Source: Myotis daubentonii (lineage: Eukaryota > Chordata > Mammalia > Chiroptera > Vespertilionidae). From it: a stretch of DNA of 64,000 bases. The notes under the pieces were generated by a model that was not told the DNA's origin, made no database searches, and saw nothing but the letters and a program-made list of their open reading frames with translations. The position numbers and the translations under genes are program-made. Position 1 is the stretch's first letter; each line of letters starts with the position of its first letter. Of the stretch, positions 12,606 to 30,000 are shown one piece after another. The stretch covers positions 42,786,803-42,850,802 of the forward strand of contig NC_081842.1 of NCBI RefSeq assembly GCF_963259705.1. The letters run 5' to 3'.

Positions 12606-13185
12606 AACTAAAAACACCAGGGTCATCTTGGCCATAAAGAAACTATGTCTTTAAAATTGAAACCCTGTGATTGATGTGTTTTTTTGGCAACTTCTTGCTG
12701 GTAATTATGGATCACATGCAGGTGATAACCCAAGGTTTCTTCTACAGCTTGAAAATGTGGGACCATTTGTAGGAACAGCCAAGAAAGTTACCTTGGTTAC
12801 CGCAGGCTGTACGTTACCATGCAGCCAGGAAAACAGCGGGCATGACTGGCTCTTTCAGGGACCTGCTGTCCACATGCCTCAGCGCCCCTGGGCCAGTTCA
12901 GTTCACAACAGAATTCATCCTCGGGTTCTTCCGGTTTAAAAATAAGGGCGGCCCAAATGGGCAATTGAAAGATCAGGAGACTTCACACACTTCCCGAGGA
13001 TGGCTGAGGTCCAGAGTTGGGCTGAGTGGTGCCATGTCCTTCTGCGCCAGGCCTGCAGCCCGGTGGCAGCTGGGGGGAGTGCACCCCAGGGTGAGAAGGC
13101 AGGAGCCGTCCCCCTCTGACAGCAGGGGACTGTCGGTCCCAGATCTCACCCGTTCCCAGCCCGCTGGCTCTCTGCTCGGTGGGAG

Positions 13186-18620
<5,435 letters not shown>

Positions 18621-19317
18621 AGGCATTGACAAAGGTCCAACTTTTAGAATGTTCCCTAATTTAGTCCAGGTTCCCTAAAGGTTACCGTATAAATCAGGCT
18701 TGGCTTTGTGGATCGCCCTCAGCCAGCACCCGGGGCAGCCGCCTCAGCGCGGGTTTGTCTTGGGGACCGCGTGGCCGTGGCAAGGCTGCCGTATTCGGGC
18801 CGGCTGCACCTCAGGGACTCGGAGTCACGCAGGGGAGGCGCAGCGATGAGAGGGACACAGGGAAAACTTGGGGCTATGCTTCCCAGAGAAAACGCATCAA
18901 TCAGCTGTGAGGCACCAGCATTTGCTTTAACAATGCTCAATGTGTGACAACCAACCCACTTTTCACTGGGAATTGGCATTAGCCCTCAGCGGACCTTTCC
19001 CACGTTCTATTTTGAAAGCATGGTGGAAGGCTTTTAGTTTATAAAACTGCCACATCTTTGGCCACTATGCTACAAACATAGTGGAAGATGATCTAGTAAC
19101 ATGGACAGACAGCCACAACGTGTAGTCAGAAGCTAACCCTGTAATGATGACTGTAAATGATCATTATAATCACTATAAATTCCCTTCCCTCCTGGGCCTA
19201 TATTCTTGTTTTATTGCAAAGCTAAATTTGGGTAATCCTCCAGGCTAATGGTCAGTCTACTGCATGCAAGCATCAGAAACAAGCCCCTGGCCACAATCAA
19301 AGGTTTCCTGAATATAT

Positions 19318-19518
19318 TTTTAAATATATTTTTATTTATTTCAGAGAGGAAAGAGGAAGAGATAGAAACATCAATTTTGAGAGTGAATCATTGATTGGCT
19401 GCCTCATGCACATTGGACCGAGCCTGCAACCCAGGCATGTGCCCTGAGTGGGAATTGAACCCAGAACCCTTTGGTCCGCAGGCTGACACTCTACCCACTG
19501 AGCCAAACTGGCTAGGGC
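19318..19518 (-). repeat. Ves SINE (minus)
   Basis: Flanked by 'aaaggtttcctgaat' and 'aaaggtctcctgaat', a target duplication with one mismatch. Confidence 0.9.
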
Positions 19519-19889
19519 AAAGGTCTCCTGAATTTCTGACACCTGGCCTCAGTGCACACTGCAGAGCGATCACACCAATAACACTAATGAAACAGCACTG
19601 GTTACCCAGAGCTGCATGCCAAGCACTTGCTTGGATGGTATCCAAGGTGTTGCACCTCAGAGAGAAATGCAGTACAGCCCAGCCCTTACAGTAGGGTTCC
19701 TCTTCCAAACCACTGCCTGTCTTAGCTTGGAGTCACAGCCAAGGGACATAGGGCTCCCCTGGCCAGGCAATGGCGTAGGAGGCTCCAGGAGAGGAGCATA
19801 CTGTGAACACCAGTGGAGCAGCTGCCTTTGTGTGACCTCCATGGACCAGGAATTAGCCACCTAGATTTGGTGACTGAAATAGTTAGTCC

Positions 19890-20096
19890 TGCCCAGCTGG
19901 TGTGGTCAGTAGTTGAGCATCAACCTATGAACCAGGAGGTCACAGTTTGATTCCCAGTCAAGGCACATGCCCAGGTTGCAGGCTCAATCCCCAATGGGGG
20001 GCTTGCATGAAGCAGCTGATGGATTCTCATCATTGATGTTTCTCTCTCTCTCTCCCTTTCCCTTCCTCTCTGAAATCAATAAAAATATTTTTTAAA
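19890..20096 (+). repeat. Ves SINE
   Basis: Head 'gcccagctggtgtggtcag', tail 'gaaatcaataaaaatattt'. Confidence 0.9.
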
Positions 20097-20724
20097 AAAC
20101 AAACTCCTCTGTAAATCTACTCAAGAAAAACTTAAATTCTCAAATTGCATTTCCTAGAAATAACTCTCAATCATGAGGGCAAGTTAATTCCACAAAAGTG
20201 AAGCTACTATGATGACCATTGTCTGGTATTTCAGTAAAATGCTTAAATTCAAAGAATGCATCTTTTCAAATGTAAGATGCAATTAGGCTCAGGCTCTAGT
20301 CTGAATTTATCCAAGACACTTCCTTTAAGTCTCATTAAGTTTCAATGTTAACCAAGAAAGCAAAAGCCTAAAAATAGCTTTTTGTGTATGCCACTAACTG
20401 CCAGGAAACATTAACTCTTGGGAAACTTTATAAAATAATGCAGCTATTGTTTCAGACCGTGTCAGAGAGAAGATACTCTTAACTTTTACCTATTAGTCAA
20501 CCCAGGAAAGGGGCAGGTAGGTAAGGGTAAATGCTGAGCAGAGATGTGAGAAGGCCAATGTGCAAAAACCTGGGAGCCCTTCTAGATTCCCCTCCAAGTT
20601 TCCATCAGGTCTTCCCCTGAGCACCCTGCTGGGTTCACAGCTCAACCTACATCAGATATAACAGGATCCCGGGGCAACACTACTGCTCTTCAGAAGAGAC
20701 ACACACCCTCTGTTTACAAACTAG

Positions 20725-20922
20725 AGTATAAACCTTTATGTCACAACATCGTCAGAGTTCACTTTCCAGTGAGACATGTACTGAGGACACAGTTTAGAAT
20801 TCTGGGAAAGCAGAAGCCGGTGTCTTCCAGGCAGGAGCAGAGACGTGGTCACGCCAGGGCCGATGCGTTCCTGGGGCTTCCCGGCAGCAAGGACCAGATG
20901 CACCAGGGTCGTCCAACTCGTT
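20725..20922 (-). other. PARL: PARL 3'UTR, variant poly(A) signal
   Basis: Short unique sequence after the stop. No AATAAA; the minus strand has CATAAA at 20740-20735, a plausible variant signal. Confidence 0.5.
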
Positions 20923-21034
20923 TTACTTGGAGCCACCTCCTTTTTTGGGGCCATTAGTCCTCATTTCATGCCAAATTTTCACTAGAGGCTCCCTGTTCTT
21001 CCAAATGAGTTCATGACCATAAGTAATATACCAT
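20923..21034 (-). CDS. PARL: PARL exon 10 with stop
   Basis: Acceptor 'ttcccag'. [17 protein letters not shown] to KKGGGSK and TAA at 20925-20923. Confidence 0.95.
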
Positions 21035-24000
21035 CTGGGAAAAAGAAAAACAAAGCAGGCCCACATTCAAACAGTATGACATACACATGCTAAGCACCAT
21101 GATGACATTTACAAAATTAATGCCGCCGTCATTTACTATCTAGCTTATTAAAGTAGCTGATTAATTTATGTGATATATAGCCATGATTTACCTTTAATAT
21201 TTGGAGTACGTAAAGGGTCGAAGTAGGGTGGGACCACATGGGACTGAACTGAGAAGTGTAAGTACTTCACACACACTACTCTGGATTCACCACAGCCCTG
21301 CAAGTTAAGTATCACGTCTCCTGTTACAGTCACGAGGAGGCCAAGTCTGAGAGAGGGTAATCTGCCCAAGGTGCTAACAGCTTCTAAGTGGCCCATCAAG
21401 GACTCACCACCAGGTCAGACCAATTCTAATCCTGGTAAGAAAATTGAGAAATAGAGCTGACTTACTAGTGATGGCTAGTTTAAATGTTTCGCCATTTTCC
21501 ACCTGGCTAAGCAAAGGGTCGTTTGCTGATCCAAATTCTACCCATCTTTTAAAGTACAGTTCTAATCCCCATTCTCCTGTTAAAAAACTGCCTAAAAGCA
21601 GCCTGAGCTAAGGAAGATGAAACACTGACAGGTTTAGTGACTTCACTAGCTCAGGTTGCACAACTAGGAATCACCAGAACAGAGACCAGAACCCAAACCT
21701 GACTCTGAAACCTGTGCTCTAACCACTGCCCACCGAGGAGCACAGAGTGAGGGACCAATGAGAAGGGCCTGCTTTTGAGAAGCTGACAGGTCCAGGTACT
21801 GCAAGACCAGGTGCTCAACCTCAGGGCAGCGCAAGTTGCAAGTGTGACTCGGGCATCTACCTCTCCTGGGCTGGGGGAGGCTGGGAGGGTTCCTGGAGGA
21901 GGTGGGATTGATTTGAAATGGCTGTTAATGACATTGTTTATTACTGAAACCTTTATTTTGTCCTGGTTTCCCCAGATTTCTTGTCCCCTGAGGGAAAGAC
22001 CAGATTTTGTTGATTTTTGCATCTCCCAGACACCTGACTGGAAAAAATGCACTATTTGCTTTACATGTGTATCAGAATAGCAGTTTAAGGTTTTAACATT
22101 TTAAATGTTCTGAGTATTTATTTTTATTATAAGTGGTTGACTTTGTACCTAAATTTTAATATTCAATAAAAATAATTAAAATCTGATCATAAAGTCACCA
22201 TTACCATTTTAAAAAATTAAGAAAACCAGTAAACTCACAGAAAGAAATTTATAAAAACATGCAGCCCTGGGCCAGTGTGGCTCAGTTGGTAAGGTGTCAC
22301 CCGGTATATACTGAGAAGCTGCCATGCCCTGCTTGTGGGCTCAATCCCCGGTAGGGGGCATGCAGGAGGCAGCCAATTGATTTTTTGCTCTCACATCAGT
22401 ATTTCTCTCTCTCCCTCTCCCACTAAAAAAATCAATTAAAAATATTTTAAAAGCATGCAAATTAATAGTCATGTAACAAGATTTTGGGTTTAGAGTCAAA
22501 TTCTGTGGTAAACTTAGAATAAGAAAAAAAGTATCACTTTAAGATTCAAATGCAATTGTAAAACTCTTGCAAGAAATGACTCATTTGTCAGAAACTCTCC
22601 ATTAATACCGTGTTCTTCCCAAACATTTTTAACCTCCTTATTTCAAGCAGTCAAATATGTTAATCCTACCAGTACACCTTTCTGATTATAATGTAAGTTC
22701 AAATGTAAATTGGTTATTTCGCTAAATTTAAATTAGGAAAACACTACAGAACAACCAATTTCTGGGTGTATTTTTTTTTTACAGCCTCAGTCTGGTGTGC
22801 AATCTGAAACTCTAGCTCTGCAATGACTTTGTGACCTTGAATGAGTGCCCTTCTTTAAGGTAAAAAGGATACCTCACAGGATTTTCAGAGTATTACACAC
22901 ATCAGTCCGTAGCTTAGGCAACCGCACATATTCACTCTGTCAGCTATTATTATTGCAGCAGCACAAGGTGAAGACCATAAAATTTGGGGAGGGACATAAA
23001 GTCAAGGAAATGTGCAGGAGGATGCTAATGGAACCTTTACTATTAGCAAGGACTTCTATATCTGAAGATGTTCTGGATATGATGAGACAGAGTAAATACA
23101 AGAAGTTGAAATTAGAAACAGCAAAGAAAATGAATTCCTCTGCCTTTCAGATCCTGGACTTAAAATGTATTTGATCCAATTATTTTCAGAATGGAAAAAA
23201 GTCACCTAATTATAGTTCAGAAGAATAAAACCTGCTGGGGATAAGATCCTTTAAGTACACATGGAAGGTACAGATAAATTTAGAGTTCATAAAACAGAAC
23301 GCTTTTTCATAAGTCTTCGTTTCTCATGCTGTAATATCAGGTCAGTGTCTACTATTTATAATGTGCTGATGTTAAAGCTAGAACTCACATATGCTATTCT
23401 TTAATCATCACTAAAAATTAAAAATGGCATTTAATTCTACCGCCTACTGGGCAAAACTGCTCCACTGAGAATAGATTCTTCTTTTCTAAAAAAAATTTAA
23501 AAACTTCAGTTTTCCCATTGTCATGAAACAAAGTAAAAACCAAGTAACAGCAAAAGGCAACATTTATACAAGAAAAGATAGGCCATCAGGGGATCCAGCA
23601 CATCAGACGGACGGTAACTCTGCTAAGGGGACTCTCCTGGTCAGAGGGCTCCAGGAGTCCTGGGGAAGTTCTGTGACAAAGACGCCATATACAGAACGTC
23701 CACTGTCTGAAGCACACGTGAAGGACCTTGTGACCACAATGCAATGATACTCACATATGACAGGGCGGGAAGGGCTCTGGAACTGAGTTCTGCTGGGCTA
23801 CTTAAGAGCAGTTTGACATTTCTAATTTAAGGGCAAGAATTCAGTCAATATAAAATACCACCACTGCCCTGACTGGTTTGGCTCAGTGGATAGAGCATCG
23901 GCCTGCAGACTGAAGCGTCCCAGGTCTGATTCCGGTCAAGGGCATGTACCTTGGTTGCGGGCACATCCCCAGTAGGAGTTGTGCAGGAGGCAGCTGATCG

Positions 24001-27000
24001 ATGTTTCTCTCTCATCGATGTTTCTATCTCTCTCTCCCTTCCTCTCTCTTAAAAAAAAGGACACCTCTTAAAAAAAAATACCACCACTGTCCCCACACCT
24101 CACTTCATGAAAATACTGCTCCAAGTGATGGTCCATATCTTCCTGTAGCAACTGAGCTCATTCATAGAGGTAATGATAGTGTAACGTGAGGCAATAGCTC
24201 AGTGCCTGCCATGTAACAGATGCTTAGAAGTGGTCACCACTGGCCTGTTACACAGTGTGCACGCACGCACATGCTCACTGCAGGCAAAGCACAGCTCTGC
24301 CCACTAGGTGTCTGCCTAGCACCTGTGCGATGGAGGTCAGGGTGGGGTCTGGGCAGGGGAGAGGAGGTCTGAGAGTGGGGAAAGGAGATGATAGCCCAGA
24401 CTGGGGGCTGGGGAACAGTCTCAAAAAGAGGCTCGGAATCATGACAGGTGAGGAGTGGGGGTGGCCTGAGGTTAAGGGTAGGGTAAAGGCACAGCCGGTC
24501 TCTCTCTACAAGTGACTGAGGCAGGGGCAGGGCTGATATTCTCATGTCCCACTCACATGTGAAACTGGGCAAGGCCAAAGCAAACCATGTTGAGGATTCC
24601 TCGCCCTCCCAACCCCACCTGCCCCCGCCTTACTCTGTCTTCTTTAAGAGGAAAATGACCTGAAAAAGTCATGTAGCAATCAATTACACTCAAAACTTAC
24701 ATTCCAAAGAGAGCTCCCCCAAGATGTGCTGCATGATCAAAAAATTTCCATCCCAGGATCATTCCAGCTGTATCCATGGCAATAATGGCTTTTAGGGCCT
24801 GCAAGCCAGCAAAAAAAGAACATAACTGGTACAACTTTGCTTCCTTCAGCACTGACATTTCTAATTTAAGGGCAAGAATTCAGTCAGTATAAAAACACCA
24901 CCACCATCCCCACACCTCACTTCATGAAAATACTCACAGTCCCTGCGGTGAACGTGAACATCGGGAGAAAGATAATGGCGAGCCTCCCCTCTGGGATCTT
25001 AGTGCAGACAGCCGCCAGGACCGTCATGATGGCGCCCGACTGCAAATGGACACACTGGTGAAACGCTCAGCAGGCAATTGCTTAGTGACCTCAACATCTA
25101 AAGCAGAAGTACTTTCCAGAAAGCTAACAAGCCACAAGTTTCTAGGTGAGCACAAAGCTTAAAAGTTTCAGTTACTGCCCTGACCGGGTGGCTTAGTAGG
25201 TTGCAATATTGTCCCATATACCAAAAGGTTGTAGGTTCAAGCAGGGTCAGGGTGAGTGGGAGGCAACTAACTGATGTTTCTCTCTCACACTGATGTTTCC
25301 GTTCTCTCTCTCTTTCTCCATCTCTCTTTCTTTTCCCCCCTCCCTCCCACCTCCCCCCACCCAACCCCCACCCCGCTAAAAAAAAATCAATAAAATAGCC
25401 CTAGCCGGTTTGGCTCCGTGGATGGAGCATTGGCCTACGGACTGAAGGGTTCCAGGTTCAATTCCAGTCAAGGGCACATGCCTGGGTTGCATGCAGGAGG
25501 CAGCCAATCAGTGATTCTCTCATCACTGATGTTTCTATCTCTCTCTCCCTCTCCCTTCCTCTCTGAAATCAATAAAAATATTTTTTTTAAATATTTTTAT
25601 TGATTTTTTACAGAGAGGAAGGGAGAGAGACAGAGAGTCAGAAACATCGATGAGAGAGAAACATCGATCAGCCGCCCCCTGCACATCCCCCACTGGGGAT
25701 GTGCCCGCAACCCAGGTACATGCCCTTGACCGGAATCGAACCTGGGACCTTTCAGTCCACAGGCCGACGCTCTATCCACTGAGCCAAACCGGTTTCGGCT
25801 AAAAATATTTTTTTAAAAAAAAATAAAACATATCCTCGGGTGAAGATTAAAAAAAAGCATTCAGTTACTACTGTACAAAATATTGGGCAAAGGGGTTAAA
25901 AAACGGGCAAAGGCCGAAACCGGTTTGGCTCAGTGGATAGAGCGTCGGCCTGCGGACTGAAGGGTCCCGGGTTCGATTCCGGTCAAGGGCATGTACCTGG
26001 GTTGCGGGCATATCCCCAGTAGGGGGTGTGCAGGAGGCAGCTGATCGATGTTTCTCTCTCATCGATGTTTCTGGCTCTCTATCTCTCTCCCTTCCTCTCT
26101 GTAAAAAATCAATAAAATATATTAAAAAAAAAAAAAAAAAAAAACGGGCAAAGAATCTGAACAGACATTTTCCCAGACATATAAATACCAACAGGTATAC
26201 GAAAGGTGCTCAACATCACAAATCATCAAAACCAAAATCAGGCATCACCTCACATCTGTTAGAATGCCGTTCATAGAAAGCACACGAAATAACAGGTGTT
26301 GGCAAGAATGTGGAGAAAAGGGAACCCTGTGCACTGCTGATGGGAATGTAAACTGGTGCAGCCAATTTACTTCACTGAGCGTAATACTCTCTAGGCCTGT
26401 GGTTCTCAACCTTCCTAATGCTGCGACCCTTTAATACAGTTCCTCATGTTGTGGTGACCCCCAACCATACAATTATTTTCGTTGCTACTTCATAACTGTA
26501 ATTTTGCTACTGTTATGAATCGTTATGTAAATATCTGATATGCAGGATGTATTTTCATTGTTACAAATTGAACATAATTAAAACATAGTGATTAATCACA
26601 AAGACAATATGTAATTATATATGTGTTTTCCGATGGTCTTAGGCGACCCCTGTGAAAGGGTCATTCAACCCCCAAAGGGGTCGCGACCCACAGGTTGAGA
26701 ACCGCTGCTCTAGGTCCATCCATGTTGCTATAAATGGAAAGATTTCATTGTTTCTAATGGTTAATACTACATTGTGTGTGTGTGTATGCTACATCTTTAT
26801 TCATTCATCTCTTGATGGCCACCTAGGTTGATTTCCTGTCTTGTTGACTACTCTTGATATGTACTCTATTCCAATAAGCATATATAAATGACCAATAGTT
26901 AAAATTTATAGCCTCAAATTTATAAGGCTTTAGAAATGTATAAATTCTAAATTAGATATAGATTAGTTAACAGTTAATAGAAATAACTGTTTCAATGCTA

Positions 27001-30000
27001 ATTTCCTGGCTTTGATAACTGTGTGGTCCTTCTGTGGTTAACAGTAGGGTGAAGGGCATACAGGAACTCTCTATACTAATTTTGCCACTTTTTGTAACTC
27101 TAAAATTATTTCAAAATAAAATTAAAAGTTTTTTAATTTTATCTGTAAAATTAAAATATTTTAAGTTAGAAATACTTACTGCTCCAAGTGATGGTCCATA
27201 TCTTCCTGTAGCAACTTTACACACATAACTGACAAAATTGGAAATAACACCTGAGAAATAAGCACATTTCAGTCATTTTAGTGAGGTATCACAATGGTTC
27301 CCATTTCTGATCTCCACCCACAGAGACAAACAGTGCAGGGACCCAGCTGGGTCATAGGAGGTGCAGGATGTCTCACTCCAGGTATTTTACAGGGAAAGAA
27401 AAGCCAGACCGACAGCACAACTTTCTGAGTAACAGTCATTTACGTGACCTCTCAGTTACCTTTCTCCTCATCTATATCGTGAAGAAAAGAGACTAGTTCC
27501 AAACTCACCAACTGTCTGGGAATCCTCTGGGCTGCATTCCAAACACTAAATCAGAACCCTGCAGTGGGACTGGGAGTCCTTATTTACCTAGCTCACCCAC
27601 TGATTCTGCTGCAGACTCAGATAGATGGTCCTTTACAGATGCCTTTGCCTCCAACATCACCTGAGCTGAGTGTGGCTCATTTATAAAAACAACTTCCTAC
27701 AGAGCAGGTATTAATGGCACTTAAAAGACTCTTTGACCTACAATACAACTAATGCTTGGGGGAAAACCACACCCTTATCTTACCCAGAGAAACCACTCAG
27801 CTTCTAGTTCTGAGGGACTAGATGAACACGAGTATTTGATAACACTAATTAAGTACTCATTCTGGGCCTTGTGGTAGATGCTTCTATTTAATCTTTCTAC
27901 ATATCATTATCCTCAGAGAGGTATATAGTCTTTTCTGTAACATCACACAGCTGGTGGCAGAAAAAGTATCTAAACCTAGGTCTTCCATCTCTAAGCTCAC
28001 TCCAGAATAACTACCAGATATCCTGCTTTAAATGGAGGGATTTAAAAGATGAATTTTATACTTTATGGCTTTAATTAAGTACATTTTACAAAGAGAGATA
28101 AACAAAATTTAACGAATCAATTCAAGTTAGCAACATCAGGAACCTGGAATCCTGCACTACCACTTCCTGGCTGAAATAAGGAAATGATGCTACCTCCTGG
28201 ACCACAACCAAAGTGGGTCGGTCCCTGCTAACACGTACGCTTGCAAGAATAAACTCATTCCTGACAATCTTACAGGAGAGCCCTGGAAAAACATTCTGGA
28301 AGCTGAACACACTGTGGGAAATGCACTTAAGGTTACTGAATAAAGATTCAGATGACTCCGACAGCCGGGAAGTCTAGGAACTATTTATCTGTAAAATAAA
28401 GAGACCAAGCCAGCCGGAGTAGCTCAGTGGTTGAGCATCAACCTATGAACCAGGAGGTCCCAGTCAGGGCACATGCTTGGGTTGTGGGCTCGATCCCCAG
28501 TGTGGGGCATGCAGGAGGCAGCCAATCAATGATTCTCTCTCATCATTGATGTTTCTCTCTCTCTTTTNNNNNNNNNNNNNNNNNNNNNNNNNNNNNNNNN
28601 NNNNNNNNNNNNNNNNNNNNNNNNNNNNNNNNNNNNNNNNNNNNNNNNNNNNNNNNNNNNNNNNNNNNNNNNNNNNNNNNNNNNNNNNNNNNNNNNNNNN
28701 NNNNNNNNNNNNNNNNNNNNNNNNNNNNNNNNNNNNNNNNNNNNNNNNNNNNNNNNNNNNNNNNNNNCCTGGCCCAGGATGTTCACGATGCTGGAGGAGA
28801 AGCTCCACAACACATACATATTTGCTGCCATGTGAAACAAGGAGAAATGACTGAATGTGGACAGCAACATTGGAGAACAAAGGACCTCTAGGAGAGAAGA
28901 AAAACACAGACTGGTAATCGTGAAACATACCACTAGTAAATATAGTCTATTTTAGATTTCTTCACTATTGTTGTGAAATCAAACATGGGAAACAAAAACA
29001 GCCAGTTAAAAGATTAAATAAGCGCTAGCTGGTTTGGCTCAGTGGATGGAGCGTCAGCCCAAGGACTGAAGGGTCCCAGGTTTGATTCTGATCACCCCCA
29101 GCCCTGGTCAGGGCCGTGTGGGAGGCAACCAATCGATGTGTTTCTCTCACATCAATGTTTCTCTCTCTCTCTGTCTCTCTCTCTCTCTGTCTCTCTCCTT
29201 TCCCCTGACCCCCCTCTCAGGTGAGGATTAACAAAAAGGTTAAATAAACTGCCCTGGCTGGTGTGATTCAGTTGGTCGAGCATCATCCCATTCACCAAAA
29301 GGTAACTGTTTTGGAGAACCAAGATGGCGGCATAGGTTAACGCCGGAGTTTGCTGCTTTGAACAACTACTTCAAAAGTGAAACCAAAAAACGGAAGGGAC
29401 ATCACCCAGAACCACAGGGGCGCTGGCTGAGTGGAAGTCCTACAACTAGGAGGAAAGAGAAACGCATACGGACACTCAGAGGAGGCGCAGTGCTGAAGTC
29501 AAATTCTGAGGTGCGGAGTGCGCGGAGCTGGCTGGCAGCGGAGGGCGCGGTTGTTGTTTTCAATCGGGAGGGAGTCGCAGACTCTGAGCTCCAGATCCGG
29601 GCGAGTCTTTAGGGACCCAGACTCAGGCGGAAGAAGCGGGACTGTCTGGCTTCGGTCAGAGCGAGTGCAGCTTTCTCTCCGAGCTTTGCAGCGGGTGCTG
29701 GGACTCAGAGAGGCAGAGCCCCTTGGGACAGGACTGAGAGCCGCCATAACTGCTCTCTCCGGCCCACCCTGTTGATCCTGTGCGACCCGCCCCGCCCAAG
29801 CCCTGCACAGAGGCATTTGCCGGATAGCCTCAGGCAAAGGCTAGATTAGCACCTCCCTAGAGGACAGAAGTTCTCTCACCGCTGACACAGCTGAATCTCA
29901 TAGCCACTTGGCCTGGAGGTCAAACCCTCCCTGGAATTAGCTACAGCAATCAAGATTTATCTATAAGACTGCGAACAAAGACCACTAGGGGGTGCACCAA

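Larger units (their letters stand above)
8756..13185. other. YEATS2-MAP6D1 intergenic region
   Basis: Holds the Ves and older SINEs listed separately; the MAP6D1 3'UTR should occupy part of the right end. No poly(A) signal on the minus strand could be fixed with confidence. 8760-9925 and 10110-11035 show no recognisable gene. Confidence 0.6.
18660..20720. other. MAP6D1-PARL intergenic region
   Basis: Two Ves SINEs; otherwise no recognisable gene. Confidence 0.6.
21035..24700 (-). other. PARL intron 9
   Basis: Holds a MIR-like fragment (about 21640-21730), two Ves SINEs and the chimeric exon 7/intron 8 duplicate (23814-24153). 22460-23810 shows nothing recognisable beyond AT-rich unique sequence. 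Confidence 0.6.

Noticed and set aside
22845..23174. 109-codon open frame in PARL intron 9.
   Set aside because: AT-rich, no domain, no splice context; consistent with chance.
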